DNA of 64,000 nt from Pratylenchus scribneri. Taxonomy: Eukaryota > Nematoda > Chromadorea > Rhabditida > Pratylenchidae. The translations under genes and the position numbers were made by a program. The DNA is taken from NCBI GenBank assembly GCA_030063045.1, contig JAQSEB010000025.1, positions 62,001 to 126,000 of the forward strand. Reading direction: 5' to 3'. Below, piece after piece: positions 9,169-21,384 of this stretch. The notes under the pieces are model-generated. The model did no database searches, was not told the origin of the DNA, and worked only from the letters and a program-made list of their open reading frames with translations. The stretch's first letter is position 1. Each line of letters opens with the position of its first letter.

Positions 9169-11407
9169 TCATTCAAAATCATGGCATTCCACTTCATCAT
9201 TTGTAATCTCCTTTATCCATTCACAATTAGCACTAACATGCGTCATAATGACTGCAAAAAATATTAATTAAAAAAATTTAATAATTCTAAAAATACAAGG
9301 AACGACACGCAGATTGTAAAATGGACGAGTTTTAAAAAAAGAATCGTAGAGGATACCAACTTGATAGAGCTGCCCCGTTTTGCTTTTAACCATTGCCGGT
9401 CCACCAAGATTCCCCTAAAATAATATTTTGGCTTTAAAATATTCAAAAATAAATTTGTGAAAAATATTCACCTGTTCCGTGTTGCTTGGATTTGGAATAC
9501 CACAAACAAGGCCTTGTTCAAGGGCAAGCGACATATTCGCCCCAATTTGGCCAAGTTGTTCGCTAAAATAAAATGCATTCAAAATAATTAAATCAAAAAA
9601 GGAAAAATTCGATTAATTAATTAAAAATTATTTAATTAAAATATTAGAAGATTTTATAAAAAATTTCATTGAAACAAAAAGATTTTAAGACAAAAAAAAA
9701 TAAAAAATATATTACTTGGTTAATGAGGTCGAATAATTAAGATAATTTCGCCAATAATGGTAATATTCCATTGCTCCAAAGCCGCAAACTTCATTGCAAG
9801 CCAATGACCAATTTCCCTTTGACGCAATATATGTGTAATTTCCTTTGAAAAAAAGAAAATTTTAAATATTTTTATTGAAAAATAATATGAAATTTTTAAA
9901 ATTAATTTTATTCTTTTTTGTTTTTTTTTTTACCTGTAAATCCCCAAGCAGCCATTACGAAAGTTTTTTCTTCTTCTTTAGAAATTTTTTGATAACCCTT
10001 TTCCGATAATAATTTGATCAAATTTATTGTGCTTGAAAAATTCAATGGCTCAGCAATCTAAAATACTAAATATAATTTTATTAAAAATATTGTAAATTAA
10101 ATCTTTAAAAAAAAAGTAAATATATGTAACGGGCATTATTAGAAATCGGGCAAAACCCGGAAATGCCCGGACAAAATTGGATTAAGCTGCTGATCAGAAT
10201 AGGTCTTAAATAAAATTAGAATGGGTCAGAATAAAATGAGAACATTTAGAAATCAAATCAGAATGGGTGGAAATCACTCAGAGTCTCAAAATTGTTTACA
10301 AATTTGTCAGAATTAATATCAGAAAATCAGAATTATTTTCAGAAAATCAGAATTATTTTCAGAACAGTCGGAATTATTTTCAGAAGAGTCAGATTATTTT
10401 TTGAGAAAATTCTGATTTCTAATTCTCAATAAAATTTATTTCTTTTAGTTCTGATTATATTCTGATATTAATTCTTATATTAATTCTAACTATTCTGATT
10501 TTATTTCTGATTTTATTCTGGCCTATTCTGATTTTATTTAAGCATATTCTGATCTGTATCAGCTTAATTCGATTTTGCCTGGTCATTTCCAATTTTGCCC
10601 AATTTTTGGGCATTTCCGGTTTTGCTCGATTTCCAATAATGCCCGTAACATTTACATCAAAAAAATTGTATGATAAGAAAAAAAGTAATTATATGCCTCA
10701 AAAATAAAATAAAAAATCCTTAACTCAAGCAATAGCAAATCATTCAGAAATGACAATGGATTGTTATTCAGAAGATGCCCGATCGGATATGGATATTGAG
10801 GAGGTACAGCCACACGGCTGACATTCACCAAAATTGTTTCGGGTGACCGAATATCCGGTTGTCCCAATAGGACATAAATTTGAAGTGATGGCATTACATC
10901 GGATTCCATATCGGACACATTATAAAATTCACCCTAAAGGCTTATTGAATATTTTCATTTAAAAAAAATGTAAGAAAAAATAAAAAGGAATAAAATCAAA
11001 AATCAAAATCACTTACTTAATATAATTTATTACCTATAAAATAATTTTTTTTTATTTTCACGTTTTTGATATTTTTATTTTATGCCAATTTTCTATTAAT
11101 TTTTTATTTTTGAAATTTTTTATTTTTATGCGTCTACCGGATTCACAACAACGGCATCGAAGGAAGGACGGGTGAAAAGATTCCGCAAACATTGGGCAGA
11201 AGTTAGCAAATGACGTCTGCTAATGATTGAAGCAGTGCATTTTCGCACATAAATGGCCGATCCATTAAGATTTCCTCTAAAAGCAGCCAAATTTGGGAAT
11301 TCTTCCAATGTCTCCAAAAATCCATCATCATCGGAAAATGCCAAAATTTGATGGAATTGGAGAAAGAGAATTGCTGTGAAAATCATCAAATTTTTTGAGG
11401 ACGGCAT
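9169..11407 (-). CDS. Secreted serine protease homologue, catalytically inactive (S1 fold)
   Basis: Seven exons on minus: 11138-11407, 10724-10933, 9934-10057, 9716-9842, 9472-9562, 9297-9414 and 9169-9251; about 340 residues. A signal peptide (NLMIFTAILFLQFHQILA) precedes a chymotrypsin-type fold: CTASIISRRHLLTSAQC, then LNDLLLLEL, then AEPLNFSSTINL, then VCGIPNPSNTEQGNLGGPAM, then HVSANCEWIKEIT. The Asp of the triad is present (about residue 155). The His in the usual TAAHC block is Gln (about 72), and the GDSGGP block reads GNLGGP, so Ser195 is Leu (about 277) and Asp194 is Asn. No IVGG-type activation site is visible. It should therefore bind but not cleave. Start at 11407 is chosen because it places the signal peptide at the N-terminus. 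The exon 2/3 junction lacks a clean in-phase GT donor. Confidence 0.75.
10125..10650. repeat. Foldback (MITE-like) element in a protease-homologue intron
   Basis: The ends TGTAACGGGCATTATTAGAA and (reverse complement) TGTTACGGGCATTATTGGAA are inverted copies, and inversion continues inward for about 45 bp. The interior is made of repeated TCAGAAT/ATTCTGA words. No protein coding and no clear target duplication. Confidence 0.75.
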
Positions 11408-13042
11408 TTTTATTTTATTTGAATATTTTTTGATCAACTTCGCTTTTTTTTATGTTGGAATATTTTTGAATAAAACGGAAAATTTGGTAGTTTATTTATG
11501 CTGGAGACCACCTCTTATGAATCTATTATTTGTTTATCATTTGATAGATGGATTTACATAATAATAAATTTCTAAATTGTCTTCCGCTGGCATATCACAA
11601 GTCGCAGCATCAAAAATTATCCGTAGATTTGGTGGCCTCTGCTAATCCATCCAGAAAAAATCTTGTGATTGGGAATGACTTCCACCCGTGATTATATGCA
11701 AATTTTTCATATTTTTTGTTTAAAACAAATATTGGGGTGTGATTTTGGATTAGTTTTCCATAAAGCAAATCAAAATTCATTTCAATTATTTCATGAATTT
11801 ACAATTATGCAAATAAATATAAATTAATCCTTCTATTCAATTTCATTATTTTATTATTAAAAAAGTCAAATGGAAAATTATTCTTTAAAATTATTCAAAA
11901 AATAGAATGACTAAATATTTTCAGGAAAAGATTTTTTCTTCCTCTAATTCGGATCTTATTTTTCCTTGGAAAACATTTTAGAGGCTAGGAATAGGGTTAG
12001 GATTAGGTTAGGGGCGGCATTGGATCTAGTGGCTAAGAGCTAAGGAAATGTAAGGGTAGGGGTTTGGCCATAATTTTGTTGAGTTATGGCAATTTTTTGA
12101 TAATGAGTTTTTTGGCTATAACTCTGTGGCCAATGGGCCAATTTAAGTGTTCTAAAGTGCATATTATAGCTTTTTTGTGGGCTATCGAATGGTAATATTA
12201 TACTTTATGACAGATAAAAATTTGGCCAACTTATGACCAAAAAATCATTTTTCACAAAATTAAAGACTAAAATAAGCCGAATTAGAGGAAGAAAAAAACC
12301 GCAAATACAAATATTTAAGAAAATTCATCGACTTTTTGGCTAAATGAGGTATTGAGGTAAATTTTAATTTTGATGGAAAATCAAGACGCATTGAATGGTA
12401 TATAAAATGTCAAAGTTTGGCGCAAAATAAAAAATTTAAAACCAAAAACAGAAATTTTTTTTTAAATGGTTTAACTCCTTAATGTTTGACCTAAACTGTA
12501 ATTTTATACACCATTCAATGCGTCTTGAAATCTACAAATTGGTATAAGGTTTGTATGGTTTAAAACAGTTTTCTGATTTATCATTTATTAGAAGTACTAA
12601 AAAGCATTTTTTTTCTGCAAAAGAAGAAATTTTTTCTGCAAAAAAAATATTTTCCCTGATTTATTATCCATTTTACTCCATCATTCAATAAAATTAAAGA
12701 GAAAACTTCAATTTTTAATAGAAATCGAATAATGTTAGAAAATTCAAGACATTTATCAAAAAAAAAAAAAGAAATTATAACAATTTATGGCAAGAATAGA
12801 ATATAAATAAAATTATTGTTAATTCCTGAACCACAAACAAATATTTGTATAAATGGCTTGAAAATGGCAATTGAATGAAAATAATTCTTATTATTTATGA
12901 GTCAATTTATAAGAAAACAAAGTAAAATGAACAAAGAGATAAAATAAGTGAATACTGAATATCATTTTTACAACTGCATCATTTTTTGAACAAAGAGATA
13001 AAATAAGTGAATAATGAATATCATTTTTTAACCTCTGCTCCA
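11408..13042. other. Intergenic with dispersed repeats
   Basis: 11408-11760 probably includes the protease-homologue promoter. 11985-12060 has degenerate GGGTTAGG words also seen, inverted, near 31.9 kb. 12365-12560 is a member of the dispersed foldback family (CATTCAATGCGTCTTGA and its inverse). I see no gene. Confidence 0.55.
12365..12560. repeat. Dispersed foldback family, copy 1
   Basis: Inverted halves TCAAGACGCATTGAATGGTAT and ATACACCATTCAATGCGTCTTG flank an AAACCGTTTAA-type centre, as in the copies listed later. Confidence 0.6.
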
Positions 13043-15133
13043 TCATTTCTCAAGTTCCTTTCGCAAAAAAGCATCAACAATTTGATCGACCAATTCACCG
13101 TAATTTCCATTGAGTAACATTTTCCAACCCTCAGTTTTTCTAACCTTTAAAACATTCAAAAGTTATTATTAAAATCATTCATCAGATCGCTTGAACCTTT
13201 TTTGCATTTTCTTGGATGTATTTGATGGCCTCAGCTTTTAGTAGTTTAGCCAAATGTTGATCGGCCTTAACCAATAACGCGCATGCATTCTCATCATCCA
13301 ACATAGTGGCCAATTTGCGTTCACAAAACATCTTTGCGAATATAAAAACATTTAAATGAGTTATTTATGTGATATATCACCTTCAATTTGGCAAGTTCAT
13401 ATTTGTTGGCCGCAGCCAATAATTCCTCAGCAATATTTTCGTCCATATTTGGCTGTTTTCCGCTGTACCTAAAAATAAAAATTTTTCATATTTTCTAACT
13501 TTTTAATTTTATAAAATGAGCAAACCAACATAAATCGAAGCAATTGTTCTAACACTTCAGATTTGATATCCTCAATTTGGACGATTCCATTCTGTGCTTC
13601 CACCATTTTATGCTCAAACATTGCTGCGAAAACCGGAGAGCGAGTTGCCAAAATTCCTTTGTAGACCTTTAAATTAAATTCAAACAATTAAATTACAAAT
13701 TTAAAAGAGAACCTTAAATTCGACTCCATCCGAAGAGGACAATGTGCAATCGGAATATTTGTTCCTTTTGTCGAACAAATTGCCCAGATCTTCACACATT
13801 CCACATCTTAATTTTATAATAAAAAATGCATTTTATTTGGATAGTTGGAATTCTTAAAATATATTATTATTACATGTTATTTGCCATCTAATGATATATT
13901 TAAAAATAATGAAATGCCCTTATTTCTTTTCTAATATGATCTTAATGAAATCATTCTCCACCTCCGCACCATTTCCAAACTCATCTGTACTTACACGATG
14001 CCAGCTGGAATATCAGCTTCAAACTCGGCCCTGAGAGTGATTGAATCGGTAGACTTGTCATACCAGCCCTCTTCGGAATCCATCAATTCCTTTGAGGAGT
14101 GGAAATAATTATTATGATATGAGAGCAAGATTGAGTAGTCATAGTCAAATGTCTAATCTCATATGTAGTGTGGATTTGGACCGTGAAATAAAAGAGAAAT
14201 ATTTTTTTGTCGACAAATTTACATTCTTTTGTCGACAAATCAATTTTGAGAGTATAACTTTTTAGTGCTTGATTCTAGACCACAAACTTTATACCCATTT
14301 TATAGAGCTTATCGAGATGCGTCGATTGATGTATAGATTATATGGGTTTGGTTCAAAACTAAAGAGTTATAAACCAAAAACCGAAATATGGTTTAAACAT
14401 TTAACAGTTAACACTTTAAATTTTAGTCAAATCCAGACAAATTATACATCAATCGACGCATCTCGATGAGCTCTACAAAATGGGTATAAGGTTTAGTGGT
14501 CTAGGATCAAGCACTAAAAAGTTATGTCCAAAAACTGGTTTTTCGACAAAAGAATGTGATTTTGTCGACAAAAGAATGTAATTTTGATTGGCACCCGAAA
14601 TAAAATAGCTACATCAGAGTCTTAGCTTCTCTAATTTTCTTGAGATCAATTTTAGCGAATCCTACTTCAAATGTCATGAATTTGGCATAGCCCCAATTAT
14701 TCTCCTTTGCATGAAAAATGTGTTCATATCGTCGAAGAAAGTTTTTCTTTCCTTCCTTTTGGGTCAACAATTTCAATTTTGCAGATGCATAGCAGCCCCA
14801 ATTTGACTCTTATTAAATATCCAAATTGTATAGTAATTTTTGAAAATAATTTGTAACCAACTTTGATCTTCTTCATTGCATTGTAAGAAATAACCGAGAC
14901 CTGGTTTACCATTATCATCATCTATTTCCCTCGTGGCGAGAATTTTCCATGGCAACCTTTGAACATAGATTGGATCGCTTCGACAATCTTTTCCTTTTTG
15001 TTGTGCGAATTCGCTGAATTTTTCGATTTTCATTGTAATAATTCCATTCGGCTTGTTCAAATCTTGTTTTGTTTTAATTTTTAATTATATTAAAAATAAT
15101 TTAACAAATTCAAAGACCTTTATCGGCTTCCAT
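13043..15133 (-). CDS. MATH-BTB protein (SPOP/BATH-type Cullin-3 substrate adaptor)
   Basis: Nine exons on minus: 15118-15133, 14862-15062, 14666-14808, 13995-14089, 13713-13806, 13530-13666, 13381-13468, 13197-13331 and 13043-13144; 336 residues, all junctions GT-AG and in phase. MATH domain at about residues 10-150 (GYFLQCNEEDQ, NWGCYASAKLKLL, HIFHAKENNWGYAKFMTFEE). BTB domain at about 160-270 (YSDCTLSSSDGVEFK, VYKGILATRSPVFAAMFEHK, LLRFMYSGKQPNMDENIAEE, AANKYELAKLK). A BACK-like helical tail follows (ERKLATMLDDENACALLVKA). In this family MATH binds the substrate and BTB binds Cullin-3, giving a ubiquitin ligase; nuclear or cytosolic. The 16-nt first exon is the least certain part. A foldback element sits in the intron between exons 3 and 4. 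Confidence 0.85.
14200..14585. repeat. Dispersed foldback family, copy 2 (best-preserved)
   Basis: Lies in a MATH-BTB intron. The outer arms repeat TTTGTCGACAAA and ACATTCTTTTGTCGAC; inner arms are CGAGATGCGTCGATTGATGT and ACATCAATCGACGCATCTCG. The centre has AACCAAAAACCGAAATATGG. Nearly the whole ~385 bp can fold into one hairpin. Confidence 0.8.
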
Positions 15134-16483
15134 TATATCCGATTGTTTTTAAAATTAATTTTATTATTTAAATAGACACTTTCTGTTGGAATGTGTTAAA
15201 TTACTATTATTATTTCATTAATATATAAAATTGTGGGAGAGATGATTAAAAAAGGAAAATAGACCAAAAACTAAAGAATAGAGGAGTAAAATACAATTTT
15301 TATAGGAAATTGAAATGAAATCAAGTTAAGCATAAAAAGTATTAAATAAACAAATGATTGAATGTGAATAAAAAGGGACAAAAATTGATCTTCGACGGTA
15401 TCCAAGCAAAAGCACCTTATAGCATATACCATATAATAACCAAATACACAACTCAATTTCGAGTTCCAACCTAATAATGGACATGGACAGCACACAGCAC
15501 CATCCACCAACCACAGATTGAGATTGTTTTAATAAAATAATGGGAAAAGGGGAACGGTGGGGCAGCAGGACAGGAATACTCGGAGTGGTAGATTAAAATA
15601 AGAAATACCCGAAATAAAATATATTTAATTATTTCACAAATATTTTGCCTAATTGGAATTTCCATTCCAATAAAAAATTATAAATAATATGTTATTGACT
15701 TTTAAAAGAGGTGATTTATCCAAGATTGTATTAGAGAATTCCACAAAGGTTTAAAAATGTGGTAAAGTTTGTAAAGGGTATTGTAAGTTGTAACCTGTGT
15801 TTAGGAAAATAGGCTATAATTTTTTTATTTTTGGGTTTTGCGCAAATCGAATGGCAGATTAAGATTATTGTTCTGCTCATCGGACGCGTCGATTGATGTA
15901 TTGAAATAAAAAATCCATCCAGAGAAGTTCACTTTTTCGGGGTTGTCGGTATTTCGTCCATTTGGGGTTTCATTTTTTGGGGGTTTGATTATAATTATAA
16001 TGCGCAACCGTGAGGAGGGGATGTGAATTTTGGATTTCTCAAACCATATTGATGGGGAGGTGGATGATGATGACGGGAAAATTGCCACTAGCTAAAACAT
16101 TTTCGAATTTCGATAATCTTTTGGATTATTAAACTAGACTAAAAGGCATTTCATTTTTACTCAATGCTCTGGTATAAAATGGGTCGAAGAATGCAAATTC
16201 GTTCGAAATATGTCAAACTGTGGTTGTAACTCTTGAATTTAACAAAAATTATTTGGTCAACAACCATAATATATGTATCAAATGATTTATAATCCCAGAA
16301 TGTAGAAAATAAAAAATTTATTTTGATGTTTAAATTTTGGAAATTATTAAATAAAAGTTAAAAAGAAGTTTACATCAAAATAAAATAAAATCAACAAATT
16401 CATGCCATCCCTTTCTTTTGATTCCCACATTCATTCATCAAAGGGCCCACAGCAGGGTGACAAATTGCGCTGCTTTTAGCCAT
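15134..16483. other. Intergenic; one doubtful minus-strand frame
   Basis: An 87-codon minus frame at 15825-16088 (KPPKNETPNGRNTDNPEKVN) contains a remnant of the foldback family (CATCAATCGACGCGTC) and has no splice partner, so I do not call it a gene. 15361-15480 is briefly open on plus (GIQAKAPYSIYHIITKYTTQ) without a start. The rest is A+T-rich. Confidence 0.45.
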
Positions 16484-17478
16484 CTAAATGATTGAGCATT
16501 GTTCGCCTCCTTTGGGATTAAAATTATGAATTTTTGGGAAAAATTTCTCCACTATCAATTCTATATATTAAAAATTCCATTTTATGAAGAAAAAAATATA
16601 TTAAAAAAATTTATTTTGGATAAAAAATTTTTTACATAAAAATGGTTTTATTAGACAATTGTTTATAAGGTTGAATTATTTTCAGGCAAGTTAGACAATT
16701 TATCGATTTGTAATGAAATACATTTTAATAATTATTTTTTCAATAAATATATTATTTTTTACTAAAATTTTTCCTTTAGCCAAAAAAAAAATGTAAATTC
16801 CGAGAAATTCTTTGTATTTCAAAAAAATCTATAAAATTAAATTATTTATATTTTCAAAACTTACGCAAACATGAAGTGTGGGGGCAACAGCTTACACATT
16901 TTGGATTGTTGTAACGGCAACGAACACCGATTTGTTTGCATTGTTGGCAAATAAAGCCAATTGTCACACCTTCCATTCGAGTGCCATCAGCGGTGGTTAT
17001 CTATAAAATGAAATTATTAATTGCAAAAAAAAAAGATTAAATTATTTTAGTAAAAATTTTGCTCAAAATTTAACTTCATCTATTAATAAGTTAGCTGATG
17101 ATTTTGTGTCTGCCAATTTGTCGAATTCAAAATTCGCAAAAAATTTTTTTGACTATTATTTCTCAAAGAGGAATTTTATGGCTATAATTAAAATTTTCCA
17201 CTTTATTTTAATGACTTTTGGGATTTTATTTTGATAATCAGAGCAGTCTTTTAATTTAAATATTCTTGAACAATTTATACTAATTTATATTTTAGTTTAA
17301 TTGAATTATTACAATTCATCAAAAATAACAAATGCCAATTTTTTTGCAATTTCTATACTTTATATTTTATTTTATTTCTAATTAATTTTTTAAAATTCAA
17401 ATTTACCTTCGCAATATACATTGCATTTCCATTCTTTCCGACGCTGTTGAAGGCATTCGAAATTTCGCGGCCACTCAT
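16484..17478 (-). CDS. Small cysteine-rich protein, paralogous family member 1
   Basis: Three exons on minus: 17407-17478, 16865-17000 and 16484-16509; 77 residues with clean GT-AG junctions. It starts MSGREISNAFNSVGKNGNAM and has no signal peptide. The second exon holds ITTADGTRMEGVTIGF followed by a cysteine array: C-x2-C-x7-C-x5-C-x2-CC-x4-C (ICQQCKQIGVRCRYNNPKCV, SCCPHTSCL). This looks like a small treble-clef or zinc-ribbon-type metal site, but the fold is inference. The divergent neighbour at 18406-20137 carries related arrays, including the same T-x-DG lead-in (TPDGLTFSNV), so the two genes form a local duplicate pair. I know no named family. Confidence 0.65.
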
Positions 17479-18405
17479 TATTGTTGATTAGAGAAAGGGA
17501 ATTTGTAAATTTTAGTAAGTTTAATATTTCTGAGATGAGTGAATAAATTTGGAATTTGGTTCCCCATATATCTCCAATATTTATATTTATACCAAAATAT
17601 CTAGGTCAAATGCAGGCAAAATTGAAAGAATAATATAATGACGGCATAAATTGAAAAATTCCAACAATTTCTACCATATTAAAATGATACACATAGGTAG
17701 ACTTTCAATATGTTGATATTTTTTCAATAAAAAAGAAAATTTTGGCATAATTTGACCTTATTCGCATTGGTAGTTTTCTACCAACAAAAAAATAGATTAA
17801 TATTCTACCAAGAATTTTATTTTAAATTTGTAGTTGACCTAAATAACTAAAATAAGCCAACTTACCATTTTAATTGGTAGATAAATAATGGTAGCATAAA
17901 CAATTTTCAGCTAGTGAAGTATATAAAGGGGTACATGATAAAAGTGTCCAAGATTATGGGCATGCCATATTACTAGATGAATCGTTTAATTTTTAGAGCC
18001 AACTAAGACTGATTTCTTTTTAAAATGAACTCTATTAAATATCGCATGCAAAAATTTTCGATCGAAATTAACTGCATTAATTTTAAGATTCCAAATGAAA
18101 ACTATCAATTATTTATTTATTTTTTTTTTTCAAATTTTTTAAATTAACAAAAGCCCTGTCTTTCGTATGAATATTTATTTTAATAGAGGCTAGCTCAATC
18201 ATATGATACAAAAATAGCTCAAAGTCAAAACAGTTCATTCCATTATTTAATGAATATTTTGATAGCATTTTACGGCCCGTATTTTCGCCCATTACTTTCT
18301 GTAGATAATTTGTTTTACTAAATGCAAAAATTTATTATTTCACTATTAATTTAATTTGTATTTTAGAAAATATAAATATAAATTTTTTTGCTTATTAAAT
18401 CACTG
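17479..18405. other. Shared upstream region of the divergent cysteine-rich gene pair
   Basis: 927 bp between two start codons that point away from each other; any promoter elements of both genes should lie here. 17690-17900 repeats the word CTACCAA/TTGGTAGA in both orientations. No coding sequence seen. Confidence 0.5.
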
Positions 18406-20137
18406 ATGGACAATTTTCCTTTTAATGATCGTTTTCAACGCCATAAAGGAGCTGATTTGAGCAAGGTTTTCCTTCATTGACCAGATGACAAATATTTTGA
18501 AAATTTAGGGAAATCGGCGAAATAACGCCAACTTGGATGGTGCCATCATGGATCATGGTCAATTTATGGAATTGCGTCAACCAGCAGCGGACCAACAACC
18601 AATTGGACAACAATTTCATTCTTCCGAACCCCAATTCGGGTAAATAGAAATTAGGCTATAATTTTAATTTACAAACAATAAAAATAAATTTTTATATTTT
18701 CTTTTTAATTTAAAAATCCTGCTTTCACTTTGCAATGTATGAAAAATTTTTAATAATTGAAAAATATTAAAAATAGTAAGTAAAAAATAAGTTATTTGTC
18801 ATTTTATTAATTAAAAAATATTAATTGTAACAAAATTGACCAAAAATTAATGACAGGATTTAAGATATTCCTTCGTTCCTATGTAACTGAGAATTAATTT
18901 ATTTTTCATTTTGCAGTTTGCTTTGCCAAGGATGCCGCCGAGTTCGAACCAGATGTCCTCAGGGCAGTCCATTCTGCACAGAATGTTGCGCTTTTGGCCA
19001 TAAAGGGTGCCATGGTGTGGTTCCGCCAAAGAAGGTAATTGTTAATTCCAATATATTTATATAAACAAATATCGAATGTTGCCACCGATCTTGAATTTTT
19101 AGCTAGTTCAATCTAAAAAAATATTTTTATAGAACAACAATATAATAAGTAATGTTTATTTTTATTTTAAGCTTTAAATTATAACCAAATATGATAAAAT
19201 TGGTCAAAAATTATAGCCAACTAGGTTAATTTTTCTTAATTGTAGGCTAAAATGATATAAAGCGAGATCGGCTGCAACATTTTTAAAATTTAAAATTTTG
19301 TTAACTATCAAGAAAGCAATGCATGCTTATCAGAAGTCACTTTCTGCTGCTGATAATGATGTTGTCAATGATGGCGGAAAATTCTTCTCCTCTCAAAAAA
19401 GCTACCAAAAGGGTAAAAATATTATATTTATTTTTATTAAATCTAAAAAATCTCTTCTTTTTTTGCTTCCATCATTCCTGCTGCTTCCAATGCGCAGAAT
19501 CCATTTGCGCCATCATTCGGTACATCCTCTTCAACAATGCTTAGGTATTTCAAATCACTCAATAAATTATGCAAATTATTTTTATCTAGTGGACTTTTGC
19601 GCAATGGAATGGGCATGGTTGCCGAGGAAGTGAAAACACCGTAAGAATTAATTGAATATTTTTATATAACAGTGGAAAAATTTGTTGTCAAATCTAATAA
19701 ATTTTTATTTTTTTAAATTTTCATCAAAGCGCAAAAATATGAAAATATTTCATTTTAGGCATTAAATAGATAATATTTTTTAAAAAAGAAGAATTCTAAA
19801 CATTTTACAAAGAATTTTATATTCTATTAGAAAAAATCAATTAAATTATTTTTTTAATTCTTTTCTGAATTAATTGTATTCAGTTTTTTCTATCATTCGA
19901 CCCGATATTATAATTGAAGGAATCGTCCAATTCTTAAAAAATATTGTATTTTTCTAAAGTGATGGCTTAACATTCTCCAATGTGATGGCCATGTACAAAT
20001 GCCCAAAATGCAATCGTCAAGCTGTTTGTTGCCCACGGGCCAAGAACAATAGCCGATGCATGGATTGTTGCCAGCGTGAATGCTGCAAGCACAACAAATC
20101 CTTTGCTGAGGGCCAGAAAGCAATTGGACACTATTAA
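18406..20137 (+). CDS. Cysteine-rich protein with two related metal-binding-type arrays
   Basis: Seven exons: 18406-18465, 18509-18639, 18917-19034, 19317-19412, 19498-19544, 19590-19640 and 19960-20137; 226 residues as one gene. Array 1 (exon 3) reads LLCQGCRRVRTRCPQGSPFC, then TECCAFGHKGC. Array 2 (last exon) reads YKCPKCNRQAVCCPRAKNNS, then RCMDCCQRECCKH, preceded by TPDGLTFSNVMAM. Both resemble the array of the divergent gene at 16484-17478. Junctions are GT-AG and in phase. The uncertain part is 19313-19412: two frames are open there, and one starts like a signal peptide (MLIRSHFLLLIMMLSMMAEN). So this may be two genes, with the second starting at 19323. Metal binding and domain identity are inference. 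Confidence 0.6.
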
Positions 20138-20264
20138 ATAGAAGAAAAGGGGATTCACTCATTGTTCTGATAAAAAATTTGGCAATAGAATAATGAAAAT
20201 TATGTTAAATAAATAAATTTGTTGTTACATCCTGACTCAATTTTTATAGGTTCAATTGGAAGCA

Positions 20265-20410
20265 TAGATTGGTAGACCTTGGATTTTTGCAACTCGACTC
20301 GACCTGGGCTTGAGCTGGCCTCTAATTTTTCAACTTGACTTGATCTGGACCTTGAGCTCCAGGTCCAGATCGACATTGAGCTCAAGGTCTAACTTGAGGT
20401 CTACCAATCT
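20265..20410. repeat. Foldback repeat rich in CTTGAGCT words
   Basis: TTGGTAGACCTTGG on the left and CTTGAGGTCTACCAA on the right are inverted. Between them AACTTGA, CTGGACCTTGAGCT and CTCGACCTGGGC recur. Non-coding. Confidence 0.6.
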
Positions 20411-21311
20411 CTGATTGGAAGCGTCTCTCAAGTTACGCCATAAATTTTTACATTTAAACCAAACTTCATGCCCATATAATAATAAATAGCTCATATCGGA
20501 GATAAATTGAATTTTCTTAAAATTAATCAAAATAATTCAATCTACTAAAATTTATAATATTCCAATAATTTTTTATAAAAAAAAAATTCAACATTTTTTA
20601 CAACTGAAAGCTTTTTGACAAATATGCAGTACGATAAATTTCAAATGAGTAAAAAAATTGAAAATAATTTGTCTATCTGAAATTTTCTCATTATTTAGCC
20701 AATGTTTAAAATAATATTTGCTCATATATTTAAGAAATTTCCTATTTTTTGCTAATAATTTGGCCCTCACAGGGTCGCAAAAAATACAGAGCAAATTATT
20801 TTGAGGATTTAATCAAATATTGGAAATATTATAAGAATAATGTAATTTGTAAAATATGTTGGGAATAAGAGAATTCTGAAAAGCATTATTAAATGTTCAT
20901 AATTTTGAAATCTATTTTTAGACAAATTTTGAAAATGATTCGGAAAATAATATGAAAATAAATTCTCAAAATGTTATAAATTTCAGAATATTTATGTAAT
21001 ATCTTTATTTTATGCTAAAAATAGTTCAATTTTTATAATAATCTCAAAATGGATTTATTCTCAAAATTTATTTTTACATTCATTTTCAGAATCATTTTGA
21101 AAATTTAACTAAAATGCTTCTTAAAATAAAAGAATTCGCAAAATTTATTTTTACACTCATTTTAAGAATCATTTTGAAAATTTGAATTAAAATATTGTTA
21201 AAATGGTTCCATTCACAAAATATATTGGAAATGCATTTAAATTTTGAGAATATTCTGGAGAAAGGCAATGAAAGGAATAAATAAATGTTTTAATGAAGGA
21301 GGACACATAGC

Positions 21312-21381
21312 CTCTTTAGCTCGATGTTATGTCGCTGACTTTGGGCCTTGATTACTCGGGTTCAAATCCCAGCTGCGGCAG
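21312..21381 (+). pseudogene. tRNA-like sequence (tRNA pseudogene or SINE head)
   Basis: An A-box-like TAGCTCGATG and a good B box, GGGTTCAAATCCC, are correctly spaced for an internal Pol III promoter. The D and anticodon stems do not pair properly and the acceptor ends (GCCTCTT / GCTGCGGCA) match only partly. It is followed directly by a simple-repeat tail, which favours a tRNA-derived SINE over a working tRNA. Confidence 0.45.
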
Positions 21382-21384
21382 GTA

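Noticed and set aside
11985..12060. GGGTTAGG-like words suggesting telomeric DNA (also near 31.9 and 45.4 kb)
   Set aside because: The words are irregular, are mixed with other sequence shared between repeat copies, and do not match the regular TTAGGC nematode telomere unit.
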